Source: PALSA-693 sp963834725
GTDB lineage: Bacteria; Actinomycetota; Acidimicrobiia; Acidimicrobiales; Palsa-688
Length of the DNA stretch: 64,000 nt
NCBI GenBank assembly: GCA_963834725.1
Contig: CAWICN010000001.1
Span: 5,394,001 to 5,458,000 of the forward strand
Direction of reading: 5' to 3'
This document shows positions 33,490 to 41,386 of this stretch, piece after piece. The first letter of the stretch is position 1. Every line of letters begins with the position of its first letter. The position numbers were made by a program, and so were the translations under genes. The notes under the pieces were generated by a model, which saw nothing but the letters and a program-made list of their open reading frames with translations, made no database searches and was not told where the DNA came from.

Positions 33490-33752
33490 AGCGGTAACGA
33501 TGGTGCCTCCAGGGTGCGATCACCGCCTCTGCGGCCGCTCCGCCTGTGAGCTGAGTGGCTGCTGTTAGTGTCGTTGTTACTGTGGCTACTGCGACTCGTC
33601 GATCAGCCCGGGGGCGCCGTGCCTCGAGCCGCGGGCGTCGGGACAGGCGATGGAGGCAAGGGACGCAAAGGGCTCGACGAACCCGAAAGGTGCAGGGGAG
33701 GCGATGGGGATGGTCCTGGTGGCACCGCGGACGTCGACCACGACGGGGTGAG

Positions 33753-36364
33753 GTGGCACCGAAAGGCCCGGCACAGGGCGTGCCGGCGTTCGCCAGCCGG
33801 GCCCGGCAGGGGGGCCAGACGGACCGGGCCGGCCGCGGGATCAGCCGAACCGGACCCGGCCCCCTGCGCCGCCTGCTGGGCCACCACGTCGAGGACATCT
33901 GGGGGGTGGCGTTGGTGGTTCTCGCCGCGCTGAGCGCCCTCAGCATCTACAGCGGGCTGGCCGGGCCCCTGGGCCGGCGCCTCGACCACATTGCTGCCGA
34001 TTTGATTGGCGGCGCCCGGGTGTTACTCCCAGTGGCTCTGACATATCTGGGTTGGATCCTCATACGCGGCCGAGATCATCCGCTGATGTCCAGCGGGGGG
34101 CGGCGGGTCGGTCGCTGGCCGGTCGGGGCCAACCCGCTACCGGCGACGGGAGGTCCGGGCCCCGCGGCGCGCCGACACCGACCCCGGTCCTGGCGCCGGC
34201 GCCGGGCCGAGTCGCCCTCGGCGGGGCGGTCCTCCTCGTGGCCGCGGCCGGTTTGGTCGACGAGTTCGGCGGTCCCCACCATTGGCGCAGGATCACCTCC
34301 CACCTGCCTGCCGGGGGAGGGCTGGTTGGGGCCGGTATCGGGGTCCCGCTGCGGGCCGGGATCGGTGCGGGGGGCGCCGGCGTCGTTCTCCTGGCCCTGA
34401 CGGCGCTGGCGGTGCTTGTCGCGACGGGGACACGGGTCAGGGATGCCCTCGAATGGCTCAGGGCTGGATCGGCCATGGCCGCCCCGGCCCTTGTAGGCGC
34501 CGGGCGCCGCGTGGCCGGCGCCTTTCGCGGCGCCGAACGCCGCGCCGCGTACACCCGCCACCCTTCGGCAGTCCGTCCCCCCTTGTACGACCGCGAGGCC
34601 GACGAACCATTGGTCCAGGGGAGGTCCCCAGCCAGGCCCGGAACTGCCGACGTCGACGGGCCGGATCCGGACCGGCCGGATGTGGACGGGATGGTGTTCC
34701 CGGGCGCTGTGACCGGAGCCGGCGCCGCCGGCACAGCCCGCGCCGCCGGAACCACCGCAGCTGCGGGTGCTCAAGAGCGCTCCGCCAGCCAATCGTCCGG
34801 CCACGCAGCCACTTCCTCCCCCGTCGAACCCGAGCAGCTGGCCATTGCGCTCGGCCCAGCGGCAGAACGGGGCACGTGGCGGTTGCCGCCCCTGGCTCTC
34901 CTCAAGCGGTCCAAGGCCACCGAGATCGACCGGCGGCATGTCGAGAGCCTCGGCCGTACCCTCGAGGCTGCCCTCGCCGCCCATGGCGTCGAGACCCGGC
35001 TGGTGGGAATGACCGTCGGCCCGACGGTCACCCGCTATGAGCTCGAGCTCGGCCCGGGGGTCAAGGTGGCCAAGGTCACGAATCTTCAGCGCGACATCGC
35101 CTACGCGATGGCGGCGGCCGACGTGCGGATTCTCGCCCCCATCCCGGGGCGCTCGGCCATCGGTGTGGAGGTGCCCAACCAGCAGCGCCAGCTCGTATCA
35201 CTCGGCGACATCCTCACTTCGGCGGAGGCCCACGCCACTATTCATTCCCTCGAGGCCGCCCTGGGCCGGGATATTGCCGGCCGGCCCGTCTTCGAAAACC
35301 TGGCCACCATGCCCCACATCCTGATCGCGGGCGCCACCGGAGCCGGCAAGTCATCGTGCATCAATTCGGTGGTCACGTCGGTCCTCTTGCGCGCCACTCC
35401 CGAGCAGGTACGGCTCATCCTCGTGGATCCCAAACGGGTCGAGCTCGGCCACTACAACGGGCTGCCGCACCTCCTTACCGGGGTTGTCACCAACCCGAAG
35501 AAGGCCGCCAATGCCCTCTCCTGGGCTGTGCATGAGATGGAGCGACGCTATGACCTGCTCGCCGAGGTCGGCGTCCGGGACATCAACGGCTACAACGCCG
35601 CCTACGACCGGGGCGAGCTCGAGGGGCCGCCCGCTCTCGGTGAGGAGCCCCGTATTTATGAACGGCTGCCCTTCATCCTGGTCGTCGTCGACGAGCTCAA
35701 CGACCTCATGATGGTGGCGGCGCGCGATGTCGAGGAGTCCATTTGCCGGATCGCGCAGATGGCGCGGGCCGTCGGCATCCATCTGGTCATTGCCACCCAG
35801 CGCCCGTCGGTCGATGTGATCACCGGTGTCATCAAAGCCAACATCCCGGCGCGCCTGGCCTTCGCGGTTTCGTCGCTCGCCGACAGCCGGGTCATCCTGG
35901 ATCAGCCAGGGGCCGAGCGGCTCATCGGCCAGGGCGACATGCTTCTGCTCGGGGCGTCGTCGAGCGTGGCCCGCCGTATCCAGGGCGCATGGGTGGGCGA
36001 GGACGAGGTCCGCAAGGTGGTGGCACACTGGCGCCGCCAGGCCGAACCCCGTTACGTCGATGGGGTTGAGGGCCGCGACGATGGTCCGGGTGGATCGGAC
36101 GCGTTCGGGGAGGACGATGACGACGACCTGCTCGAACAGGCCAAGGAGCTGGTCGTCCGCTCCCAGCTGGGGTCGACTTCCATGCTGCAGCGGAAGCTCC
36201 GTGTCGGCTTCGCCCGCGCCGGCCGGCTCATGGATCTGCTCGAACGGCGCGGCATCGTCGGTCCCTCGGAGGGCTCGAAGGCGAGGACGGTCCTGATGAC
36301 CGTCGAGGAGTACGAAGGCCAGGGCTACGACGAGTACGAGCCCGGCCCGGACGACCCGGACTGA
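33753..36364 (+). CDS. ftsK: DNA translocase FtsK/SpoIIIE, frameshifted in this sequence
   Basis: The N-terminal membrane domain is readable in one frame (HHVEDIWGVALVVLAALSAL; ARVLLPVALTYLGWILIRG). The rest, from RVALGGAVLLVAAAGLVDEF on, is in another. The switch lies between about 34090 and 34190; restoring one base in the G6 run at 34095-34100 joins them, and the 2612-base span is one short of a multiple of three. The motor domain has Walker A GATGAGKSSCINS, LILVDPKRVELGHYNGLPHL, the Walker B region FILVVVDELNDLM, and ATQRPSVDVITGVIKANIP. The C-terminal gamma winged helix (QRKLRVGFARAGRLMDLLER) reads DNA polarity signals. Start uncertain: GTG 33555 is an alternative. Confidence 0.87.
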
Positions 36365-36440
36365 CAGACACCCGGCCTGACAGACACCCGGCCTGACGGA
36401 CACCCGGACTGACAGACACCCGGCCTGACAGACACGCGGC
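36361..36440 (+). repeat. 16-bp tandem repeat, five copies, starting on the ftsK stop codon
   Basis: Five exact-length units of CTGACAGACACCCGGC (36361-36376 onward), differing at single bases in copies 3 and 5. The TGA of the first unit is the ftsK stop codon. Confidence 0.95.
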
Positions 36441-36478
36441 GGCCAGACCACCGGACTGAACGCGCTTCCCGACGCCGC

Positions 36479-36484
36479 TACCGT
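36479..36484 (+). promoter_or_regulatory. Putative -10 hexamer for leaderless thrB
   Basis: TACCGT ends seven bases before ATG 36492 and no Shine-Dalgarno is present. Confidence 0.4.
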
Positions 36485-36491
36485 CAGTTCG

Positions 36492-37352
36492 ATGCGAGCG
36501 CGTGCCCCCGCCTCATCGGCGAACCTCGGCCCGGGCTTCGATGCCCTGGCCGTGGCCCTGGCGTGCTACCTGGAGGTGTCGATAACGCCGGCAACCCGGC
36601 TGGAAGTGCGCACCACCGGCTGCGGGGCCGATCTGCCGGCGGACACATCACACCTCGCCGTCCGGATCGCCGCGGAAATCCTGGGCCACGACCGGCTGCG
36701 CATCGACGTCCACTCGGACATCCCCGTCCGGCGGGGCCTTGGATCGTCGGCGGCTCTCTCCGTAGCCGCGGCAGCCGCCGCTGGCGCCGCCGACCCGTTT
36801 CAGTACGGGTTCGCCACTGACAGCCATCCGGAGAACGCGGCCGCCTCCGCGTTCGGGGGCCTGGTCGTGGCCACGACGATCGCGGGTCGGGCGGTGTATC
36901 GGCGCCTCGTCCTCGATCCCGGCCTGCGATTCGTCGCCGTCATCCCGACCCGTCAGCTCCCCACCCCGGCGGCCCGGGCCGTGCTGCCCCCCACGGTGTC
37001 GCACGCGGATGCCGCCTTCAATCTCGGCCGTATGGGCCTGTTGATCGCCGGCCTGGCCGAGCGGGCCATGCTGCTGCCAGAAGCCGGCGAAGACCGCCTG
37101 CACCAGGAGCGGCGCGCCGCGCTCTTCCCCGAGTCGGCGCCCATCCTGGCCGGGCTGCGGGCCGGTGGTGCCCTGATGTCGTGCTGGTCAGGCGCCGGGC
37201 CCACCCTGCTAGCGGTGTGTGCGAGCGACGCTGCGGCGCACGTGGCCCGGGCCGGCGAGCGGCTCCTCGACACCTTTCAGGTGCCGGGCGAGGTTCGCCT
37301 CCTCGACGCCGACCTCGGGGGGGTCACCGTCTCGGGGTCCCCGGCTCACTAG
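36492..37352 (+). CDS. thrB: Homoserine kinase (GHMP family)
   Basis: 286 residues. Homoserine kinase makes O-phosphohomoserine for threonine synthesis. GHMP motif 1 is RAPASSANLGPGFDALAVAL at the N-terminus; motif 2, the phosphate loop, is PVRRGLGSSAALS (about residues 77-89). HPENAAASAFGGLVV is the homoserine-site region seen in ThrB, and motif 3 is SCWSGAGPTLLAV. It is not next to hom or thrC here, which is unusual, so another GHMP kinase specificity is possible, but the ENAAASAFGGL segment favours ThrB. Confidence 0.85.
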   Translation: MRARAPASSANLGPGFDALAVALACYLEVSITPATRLEVRTTGCGADLPADTSHLAVRIAAEILGHDRLRIDVHSDIPVRRGLGSSAALSVAAAAAAGAADPFQYGFATDSHPENAAASAFGGLVVATTIAGRAVYRRLVLDPGLRFVAVIPTRQLPTPAARAVLPPTVSHADAAFNLGRMGLLIAGLAERAMLLPEAGEDRLHQERRAALFPESAPILAGLRAGGALMSCWSGAGPTLLAVCASDAAAHVARAGERLLDTFQVPGEVRLLDADLGGVTVSGSPAH

Positions 37353-37392
37353 CGTGGCTATATCCCACCCCTGACTGAGGAGGAACGGGTAG

Positions 37393-37545
37393 ATGGCCAC
37401 CTACGAAGGTTATTGCGTGAAATGCAAGGAAAAACGCCAGTTTGAAGGGGAGGAAGTGACCCTGGCCAATGGCCGCCCCGCCGCCCAAGGTAACTGCCCG
37501 GTGTGCGGCACCAAGATGAACCGGATGCTCGCCAGCAAGAAGTAG
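37393..37545 (+). CDS. 50-residue zinc-ribbon protein, DUF5679-like
   Basis: A short gene with a good Shine-Dalgarno (GAGGAGGAACG, about 37377-37387) and ATG 37393. The peptide has two CxxC pairs, CVKC near residue 8-11 and CPVC near 35-38, spaced for one zinc ribbon, and a basic C-terminus. It matches the pattern of the DUF5679 family (YCVKCK, then NGR, then G-CPVCGTKM); related miniproteins are widespread in actinobacteria. Its function is unknown. It lies between thrB and rimO. Confidence 0.85.
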   Translation: MATYEGYCVKCKEKRQFEGEEVTLANGRPAAQGNCPVCGTKMNRMLASKK

Positions 37546-37620
37546 CAAGAACCAGGCAGCGCAGGGCGGGCCCGCCGTTCCGGGGCCCGTGGAGCAGGTA
37601 TTCCGCGGCCACGTACGGGT

Positions 37621-37626
37621 TAGGCT
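37621..37626 (+). promoter_or_regulatory. Putative -10 hexamer for leaderless rimO
   Basis: TAGGCT ends six bases before ATG 37633; no Shine-Dalgarno is present. Confidence 0.5.
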
Positions 37627-37632
37627 GCCCTA

Positions 37633-38910
37633 ATGCGGTACTGGCTGGAGACGCTCGGGTGTCCGAAGAACCAGGTGGACTCCGAGAAGCTGGCTGGCAC
37701 GCTGCACGCCGGGGGGTATGCCCCGGCCGGCCAGCCGGAATCCGCCGATCTGGTCGTCGTCAACACCTGTGCGTTCATTGAGGCGGCCCGCCAGGAATCG
37801 ATCGAGACCATCCTGACAATGGCTGACGCGCGCCGGCCCGGCGCTCGCCTGGTGGTCACCGGTTGTCTGGCCGAGCGCTACGGAGACGATCTGGCGGACG
37901 CGCTCCCGGAGGTCGATCTGGTGGCCGGATTCGGCGTGCCGGTCAGCTTCACGGCCAGGGATCGCGGGGCGCAACAGCCGGTGCCATCGTTCGATCTGCT
38001 CAACCTGCCCAGACCGGCCCCTGCGGCGCCCTGGGCGTACGTCAAGGTGGCCGAGGGTTGCGACCGTAAGTGCGGGTTCTGCGCGATCCCGTCATTTCGC
38101 GGACGTCAACGGTCGCGTCTGTTCTCGGACATACTGGCCGAAGTCGACTCGCTCTGCGGCGGGCAGGTCGAGGAGATCGTGTTGGTCGCCCAGGACCTGG
38201 CCTCCTACGGCCGAGATCTCGGGCTCCGGCGAGCGGGTCAGCCGGCGCCGATCGAGCAACTGGTCCGGAGCGTGTCGGAACGGGTGACCCGGACCCGTCT
38301 CCTCTACCTGTATCCATCTGAGCTCTCCGATGGTCTGATCGACATGATGGGTGCCACCGGCTGTGCCTACTTCGATCTCTCCCTGCAGCACGTGTCGGCT
38401 CCGCTGCTGCGCCGGATGCGCCGATTTGGAGATGGCGATCGCTTCCAGGCCCGTATCGAGCGGATCCGCGGCCTGTACCCCGATGCCGCCCTGCGCTCGT
38501 CCTTTATCCTGGGCTACCCCGGAGAGACCGAGGAGGACCACGACCAGCTCCTGGCCTTCCTCGCCGCGGCCGACCTGGACTGGGCCGGGTTCTTTCCCTT
38601 TTCACCTGAAGAGGGGACCTACGCGGCCCGGCTTCCGGATCAGGTGCCGGCCACCCTCGCCGTCGAGCGCCTCGCCGAGTGTAGCGAGCTGCAGGAAGCC
38701 ATCACGGCACGACGGCGCCGGGCCCTGGTGGGACGAACCCTGCGGGTTCTCGTGGATGAGCCGGGCGTGGGCCGCAGCCACATGGAGGCCCCGGAGATCG
38801 ACGGGGTGATCCGGCTTCCGATTACCGTCCCGGGCGGCAGCTGGGTGGATGTCGCGGTGACAGGTGCCGAAGGCCCTGACCTCTATGGCCAGGTCGTTGC
38901 GGAGCGGTGA
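37633..38910 (+). CDS. rimO: Ribosomal protein S12 methylthiotransferase RimO
   Basis: 425 residues. RimO is a radical-SAM enzyme that methylthiolates Asp of ribosomal protein S12. The N-terminal UPF0004 domain binds one [4Fe-4S] cluster (TLGCPKNQVDSE, NTCAFIEAA, TGCLAERY). The radical-SAM cluster is CDRKCGFC (Cys143, Cys147, Cys150) followed by AIPSFRGRQRSR. ILGYPGETEEDHDQL and a C-terminal TRAM domain (about 360-425) complete it. RimO rather than MiaB is indicated by the LGCPKNxVDSE opening; the MiaB paralogue is at 46667-48154. Confidence 0.95.
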   Translation: MRYWLETLGCPKNQVDSEKLAGTLHAGGYAPAGQPESADLVVVNTCAFIEAARQESIETILTMADARRPGARLVVTGCLAERYGDDLADALPEVDLVAGFGVPVSFTARDRGAQQPVPSFDLLNLPRPAPAAPWAYVKVAEGCDRKCGFCAIPSFRGRQRSRLFSDILAEVDSLCGGQVEEIVLVAQDLASYGRDLGLRRAGQPAPIEQLVRSVSERVTRTRLLYLYPSELSDGLIDMMGATGCAYFDLSLQHVSAPLLRRMRRFGDGDRFQARIERIRGLYPDAALRSSFILGYPGETEEDHDQLLAFLAAADLDWAGFFPFSPEEGTYAARLPDQVPATLAVERLAECSELQEAITARRRRALVGRTLRVLVDEPGVGRSHMEAPEIDGVIRLPITVPGGSWVDVAVTGAEGPDLYGQVVAER

Positions 38911-38915
38911 GCTAG

Positions 38916-39497
38916 GTGGCAACCAAGGTCCAGGGTAAATTCGAGCCGTCGGCGCGCGTCACGCCGGCTAATGCCATCACGGCCGTGCGGCTGCTCGCCA
39001 CCCCGCCGGTCCTGGTGCTCATCGTGCACCTGGGGGTGTCCTGGGAGGCGGCGCTGGTGTGGGCCGCGGTTGCCAGCACCGACTTCCTGGACGGGTGGGT
39101 CGCCCGCCGGCAGGGAGCCACCAGGTCGGGCGCCTTCCTGGACCCCCTCGCGGACAAGGTGCTGGTTCTCGGTGCTCTGGCTGCGTTGGCCGCCACCGGC
39201 CTGGTCTCCTGGGTGCCCGTCGTCGTCATCGCCGGGCGCGAGGTCACAGTCAGCGTGTACCGATCCGTCGTCGGCCGGAACGGTATCTCGGTGCCGGCTC
39301 GACCGCTGGCCAAGTGCAAGACCGCCGCACAGGATCTGGCCGTGGGGTTGATCCTGCTGCCCGCGACGGGCCTCTACCATCCCGGCATCGGCCAGGCGCT
39401 GCTGTGGATCTCGGCCGGGCTGGCGGTGGTCAGCGGGGCCCAATACCTGCTCGACAGCCGGCATCCGGCTCTCGGCGAGCTACCTCAGGGCTCCTAG
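38916..39497 (+). CDS. pgsA: CDP-alcohol phosphatidyltransferase (PgsA-like)
   Basis: 193 residues from GTG 38916. The family signature D-x2-DG-x2-AR-x8-G-x3-D-x3-D is present in TDFLDGWVARRQG followed by GAFLDPLADK (about residues 50-76), within a membrane protein of four to five hydrophobic helices. PgsA makes phosphatidylglycerolphosphate from CDP-diacylglycerol, the product of cdsA in this window. It is coupled closely to rimO (5-base gap) and precedes cinA, a common rimO-pgsA-cinA order. Confidence 0.92.
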   Translation: MATKVQGKFEPSARVTPANAITAVRLLATPPVLVLIVHLGVSWEAALVWAAVASTDFLDGWVARRQGATRSGAFLDPLADKVLVLGALAALAATGLVSWVPVVVIAGREVTVSVYRSVVGRNGISVPARPLAKCKTAAQDLAVGLILLPATGLYHPGIGQALLWISAGLAVVSGAQYLLDSRHPALGELPQGS

Positions 39498-39590
39498 ACT
39501 CACCGACCGTGCGTACTCCATTTGGTGTCGGGGGGCTAGCAGTAACACTCGTGGTTGTCATTCCCGAGCGCTGAGACAGGCGGCTCGAGC

Positions 39591-40844
39591 GTGCGCTGCG
39601 AGGTTCTGGCCATCGGCACGGAGCTGCTGCTGGGCCAGGTGGTCGACACCAACTCGGCGTGGATTGGCGAGCAACTGGCCCTCGCCGGGATCGACTCGTA
39701 TCTGCAGGTGAAGGTAGGGGACAATCAGGAGCGGATCGTTACCGCTATCCGGCAGGCGCTGGCCCGAAGCGACGCCGTCATCTGCTGTGGCGGACTGGGT
39801 CCCACCCAGGACGACATCACCCGTGAGGCCATCGCGGAGGTGCTCGGGGTTCCCCTCGAGCTCGACTCGACGATTGCCAAACTGATCGAGGAGATTTTCG
39901 CCAGCCGGAGCCGCCCGATGGCGCGCAACAACCTACGTCAGGCCGAGGTCCCCCGCGGCGCCGACGTCATCCCTCAGGTCCGGGGCACCGCGCCTGGCCT
40001 GATCTGCCGGCTCGGGGACCGCAGCATCTACGCCGTTCCGGGCGTTCCCGGCGAGATGCGGGAGATGATCGAGCGGGCGGTCATACCGGACCTGGTCGCC
40101 CACGCCGGCGAGACGGCCACGATCCGCAGCCACACCCTGCGGACCTGGGGGCTGTCCGAGTCGGGGGTCGCGGAACTGCTGTCCGCTCGGCTGTCCGCCC
40201 TCGACGCAGCCAAGAACGGCCCGACCATCGCCTTCCTGGCGAGCGGGATTGAGGGCATCAAGGTCCGCGTCACCGCCAAAGCCGCGACAGAAGCCGCGGC
40301 CGAAGCGATGCTCAGCGAGGAAGTGCAGGCCATCAGTGACCTGCTCGGTACGGCGGTCTTCGGCGTTGACGACACGGGCATGGAAGGCGCCGTCGGTGAG
40401 TTGCTCCTGGCGGCCGGCCTCACCCTGGGGTTGGCCGAGTCCCTGACGGGGGGCCTGGTGGGGAGCCGGGTCAGTGCGGTGCCCGGAGCGTCCGAATGGT
40501 TTCGAGGATCGATCGTCGCCTACGCCAGCGACGTCAAACGAAGGTTGCTCGGGGTGGGCGAGGGCCCCGTGGTCAGTGAGGCCGCGGCCCGGGAGATGGC
40601 GGAAGGAGCGGCCGCCGCCCTTGGCGCCGACGTGGGGCTGGCGCTCACCGGTGTCGCGGGGCCGACCGAGCAGGACGGCCAGCCGGTCGGCACCGTCTGG
40701 GTCGGGTTGGCGATGGACGGAGCCGCGCACGCCCAACAGCTCCGCATGGTCGGCGGCGCCGACCGGGACCAGATCCGCCAGATGTCCACTATTTCCGCTC
40801 TCGATCTCCTGCGACGCCGGCTGCTGGAACGCAGCGGGGCTTGA
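39591..40844 (+). CDS. cinA: CinA family protein (competence/damage-inducible; nicotinamide-nucleotide amidase)
   Basis: 417 residues from GTG 39591. The N-terminal molybdopterin-binding-like COG1058 domain begins VLAIGTELLLGQVVDTNSAW and contains GGLGPTQDDITREAIAEVLG and YAVPGVPGEMREM. The C-terminal amidase domain (from about residue 260) has LGLAESLTGGLVGSRVSAVP and TGVAGPTEQDGQPVGTVWVG. The family recycles nicotinamide mononucleotide. In many bacteria, cinA is co-expressed with recA; here recA is two genes downstream. The stop overlaps thpR by four bases (TTGA). Confidence 0.94.
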   Translation: MRCEVLAIGTELLLGQVVDTNSAWIGEQLALAGIDSYLQVKVGDNQERIVTAIRQALARSDAVICCGGLGPTQDDITREAIAEVLGVPLELDSTIAKLIEEIFASRSRPMARNNLRQAEVPRGADVIPQVRGTAPGLICRLGDRSIYAVPGVPGEMREMIERAVIPDLVAHAGETATIRSHTLRTWGLSESGVAELLSARLSALDAAKNGPTIAFLASGIEGIKVRVTAKAATEAAAEAMLSEEVQAISDLLGTAVFGVDDTGMEGAVGELLLAAGLTLGLAESLTGGLVGSRVSAVPGASEWFRGSIVAYASDVKRRLLGVGEGPVVSEAAAREMAEGAAAALGADVGLALTGVAGPTEQDGQPVGTVWVGLAMDGAAHAQQLRMVGGADRDQIRQMSTISALDLLRRRLLERSGA

Positions 40845-41353
40845 ACCGACTCTTCGTGGCGGTCTGGCCGCCCGCGTCCCTGATCGAGCAGCTGCGAACC
40901 ATGGACCGCCCGCAGCGGCCTGGACTGCGCTGGACAACCGAGGACCAGTGGCACGTGACGCTGCGCTTTCTTGGCGAAATGGCGACCCCGGAGGAGGAGG
41001 CGCTCCGCGCCGGCCTCGGCCGGATCGCCGCCCGGGCAGCCACCCTTGCGGCGTCCGCCGGCCCTTGCCCTCGGGCGCTCGGGCCGGTGTGGGTGCTCCC
41101 TGTCGCCGGGCTCGACGAGCTCGCCGAAGCGATCATCGCTGCGACCCGCGACATCGGCCAACCTCCGCCTCACCGGCCTTACCGCGGGCACCTGACCCTG
41201 GCCCGGGCCCGACGGCCCGGTCTGCTCCGGGGCCTGCCAAACGCCGCGGTGGGCGGGGCGTGGACCGTCACCGACATCACGCTGGTGCGCAGCCATCTCG
41301 GCTCGGGGGGAGCTCGCTACGACGTCATTGGCGGGTTTCCGTTGGTGAAGTAA
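40841..41353 (+). CDS. thpR: RNA 2',3'-cyclic phosphodiesterase (2H family, ThpR/LigT)
   Basis: 170 residues from TTG 40841, overlapping cinA. Two histidine tetrapeptides define the 2H phosphoesterase fold: HVTL in DQWHVTLRFLGEM and HLTL in YRGHLTLARARRP. Enzymes of this group open 2',3'-cyclic phosphates on RNA ends and can show 2'-5' ligase activity in vitro. The cinA-thpR-(…)-recA order is common in actinobacteria. Confidence 0.93.
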   Translation: MNRLFVAVWPPASLIEQLRTMDRPQRPGLRWTTEDQWHVTLRFLGEMATPEEEALRAGLGRIAARAATLAASAGPCPRALGPVWVLPVAGLDELAEAIIAATRDIGQPPPHRPYRGHLTLARARRPGLLRGLPNAAVGGAWTVTDITLVRSHLGSGGARYDVIGGFPLVK

Positions 41354-41374
41354 CGGGCCTGCGAGCGACCACAG

Positions 41375-41380
41375 TAGGTT
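41375..41380 (+). promoter_or_regulatory. Putative -10 hexamer for the molybdenum hydroxylase gene
   Basis: TAGGTT ends six bases before ATG 41387; no Shine-Dalgarno is present. Confidence 0.45.
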
Positions 41381-41386
41381 GCGGGC

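Noticed and set aside
33443..33500. Palindrome as an intrinsic terminator of rnj
   Set aside because: The stem is AT-rich and no T-tract follows on either strand, so it does not fit an intrinsic terminator.
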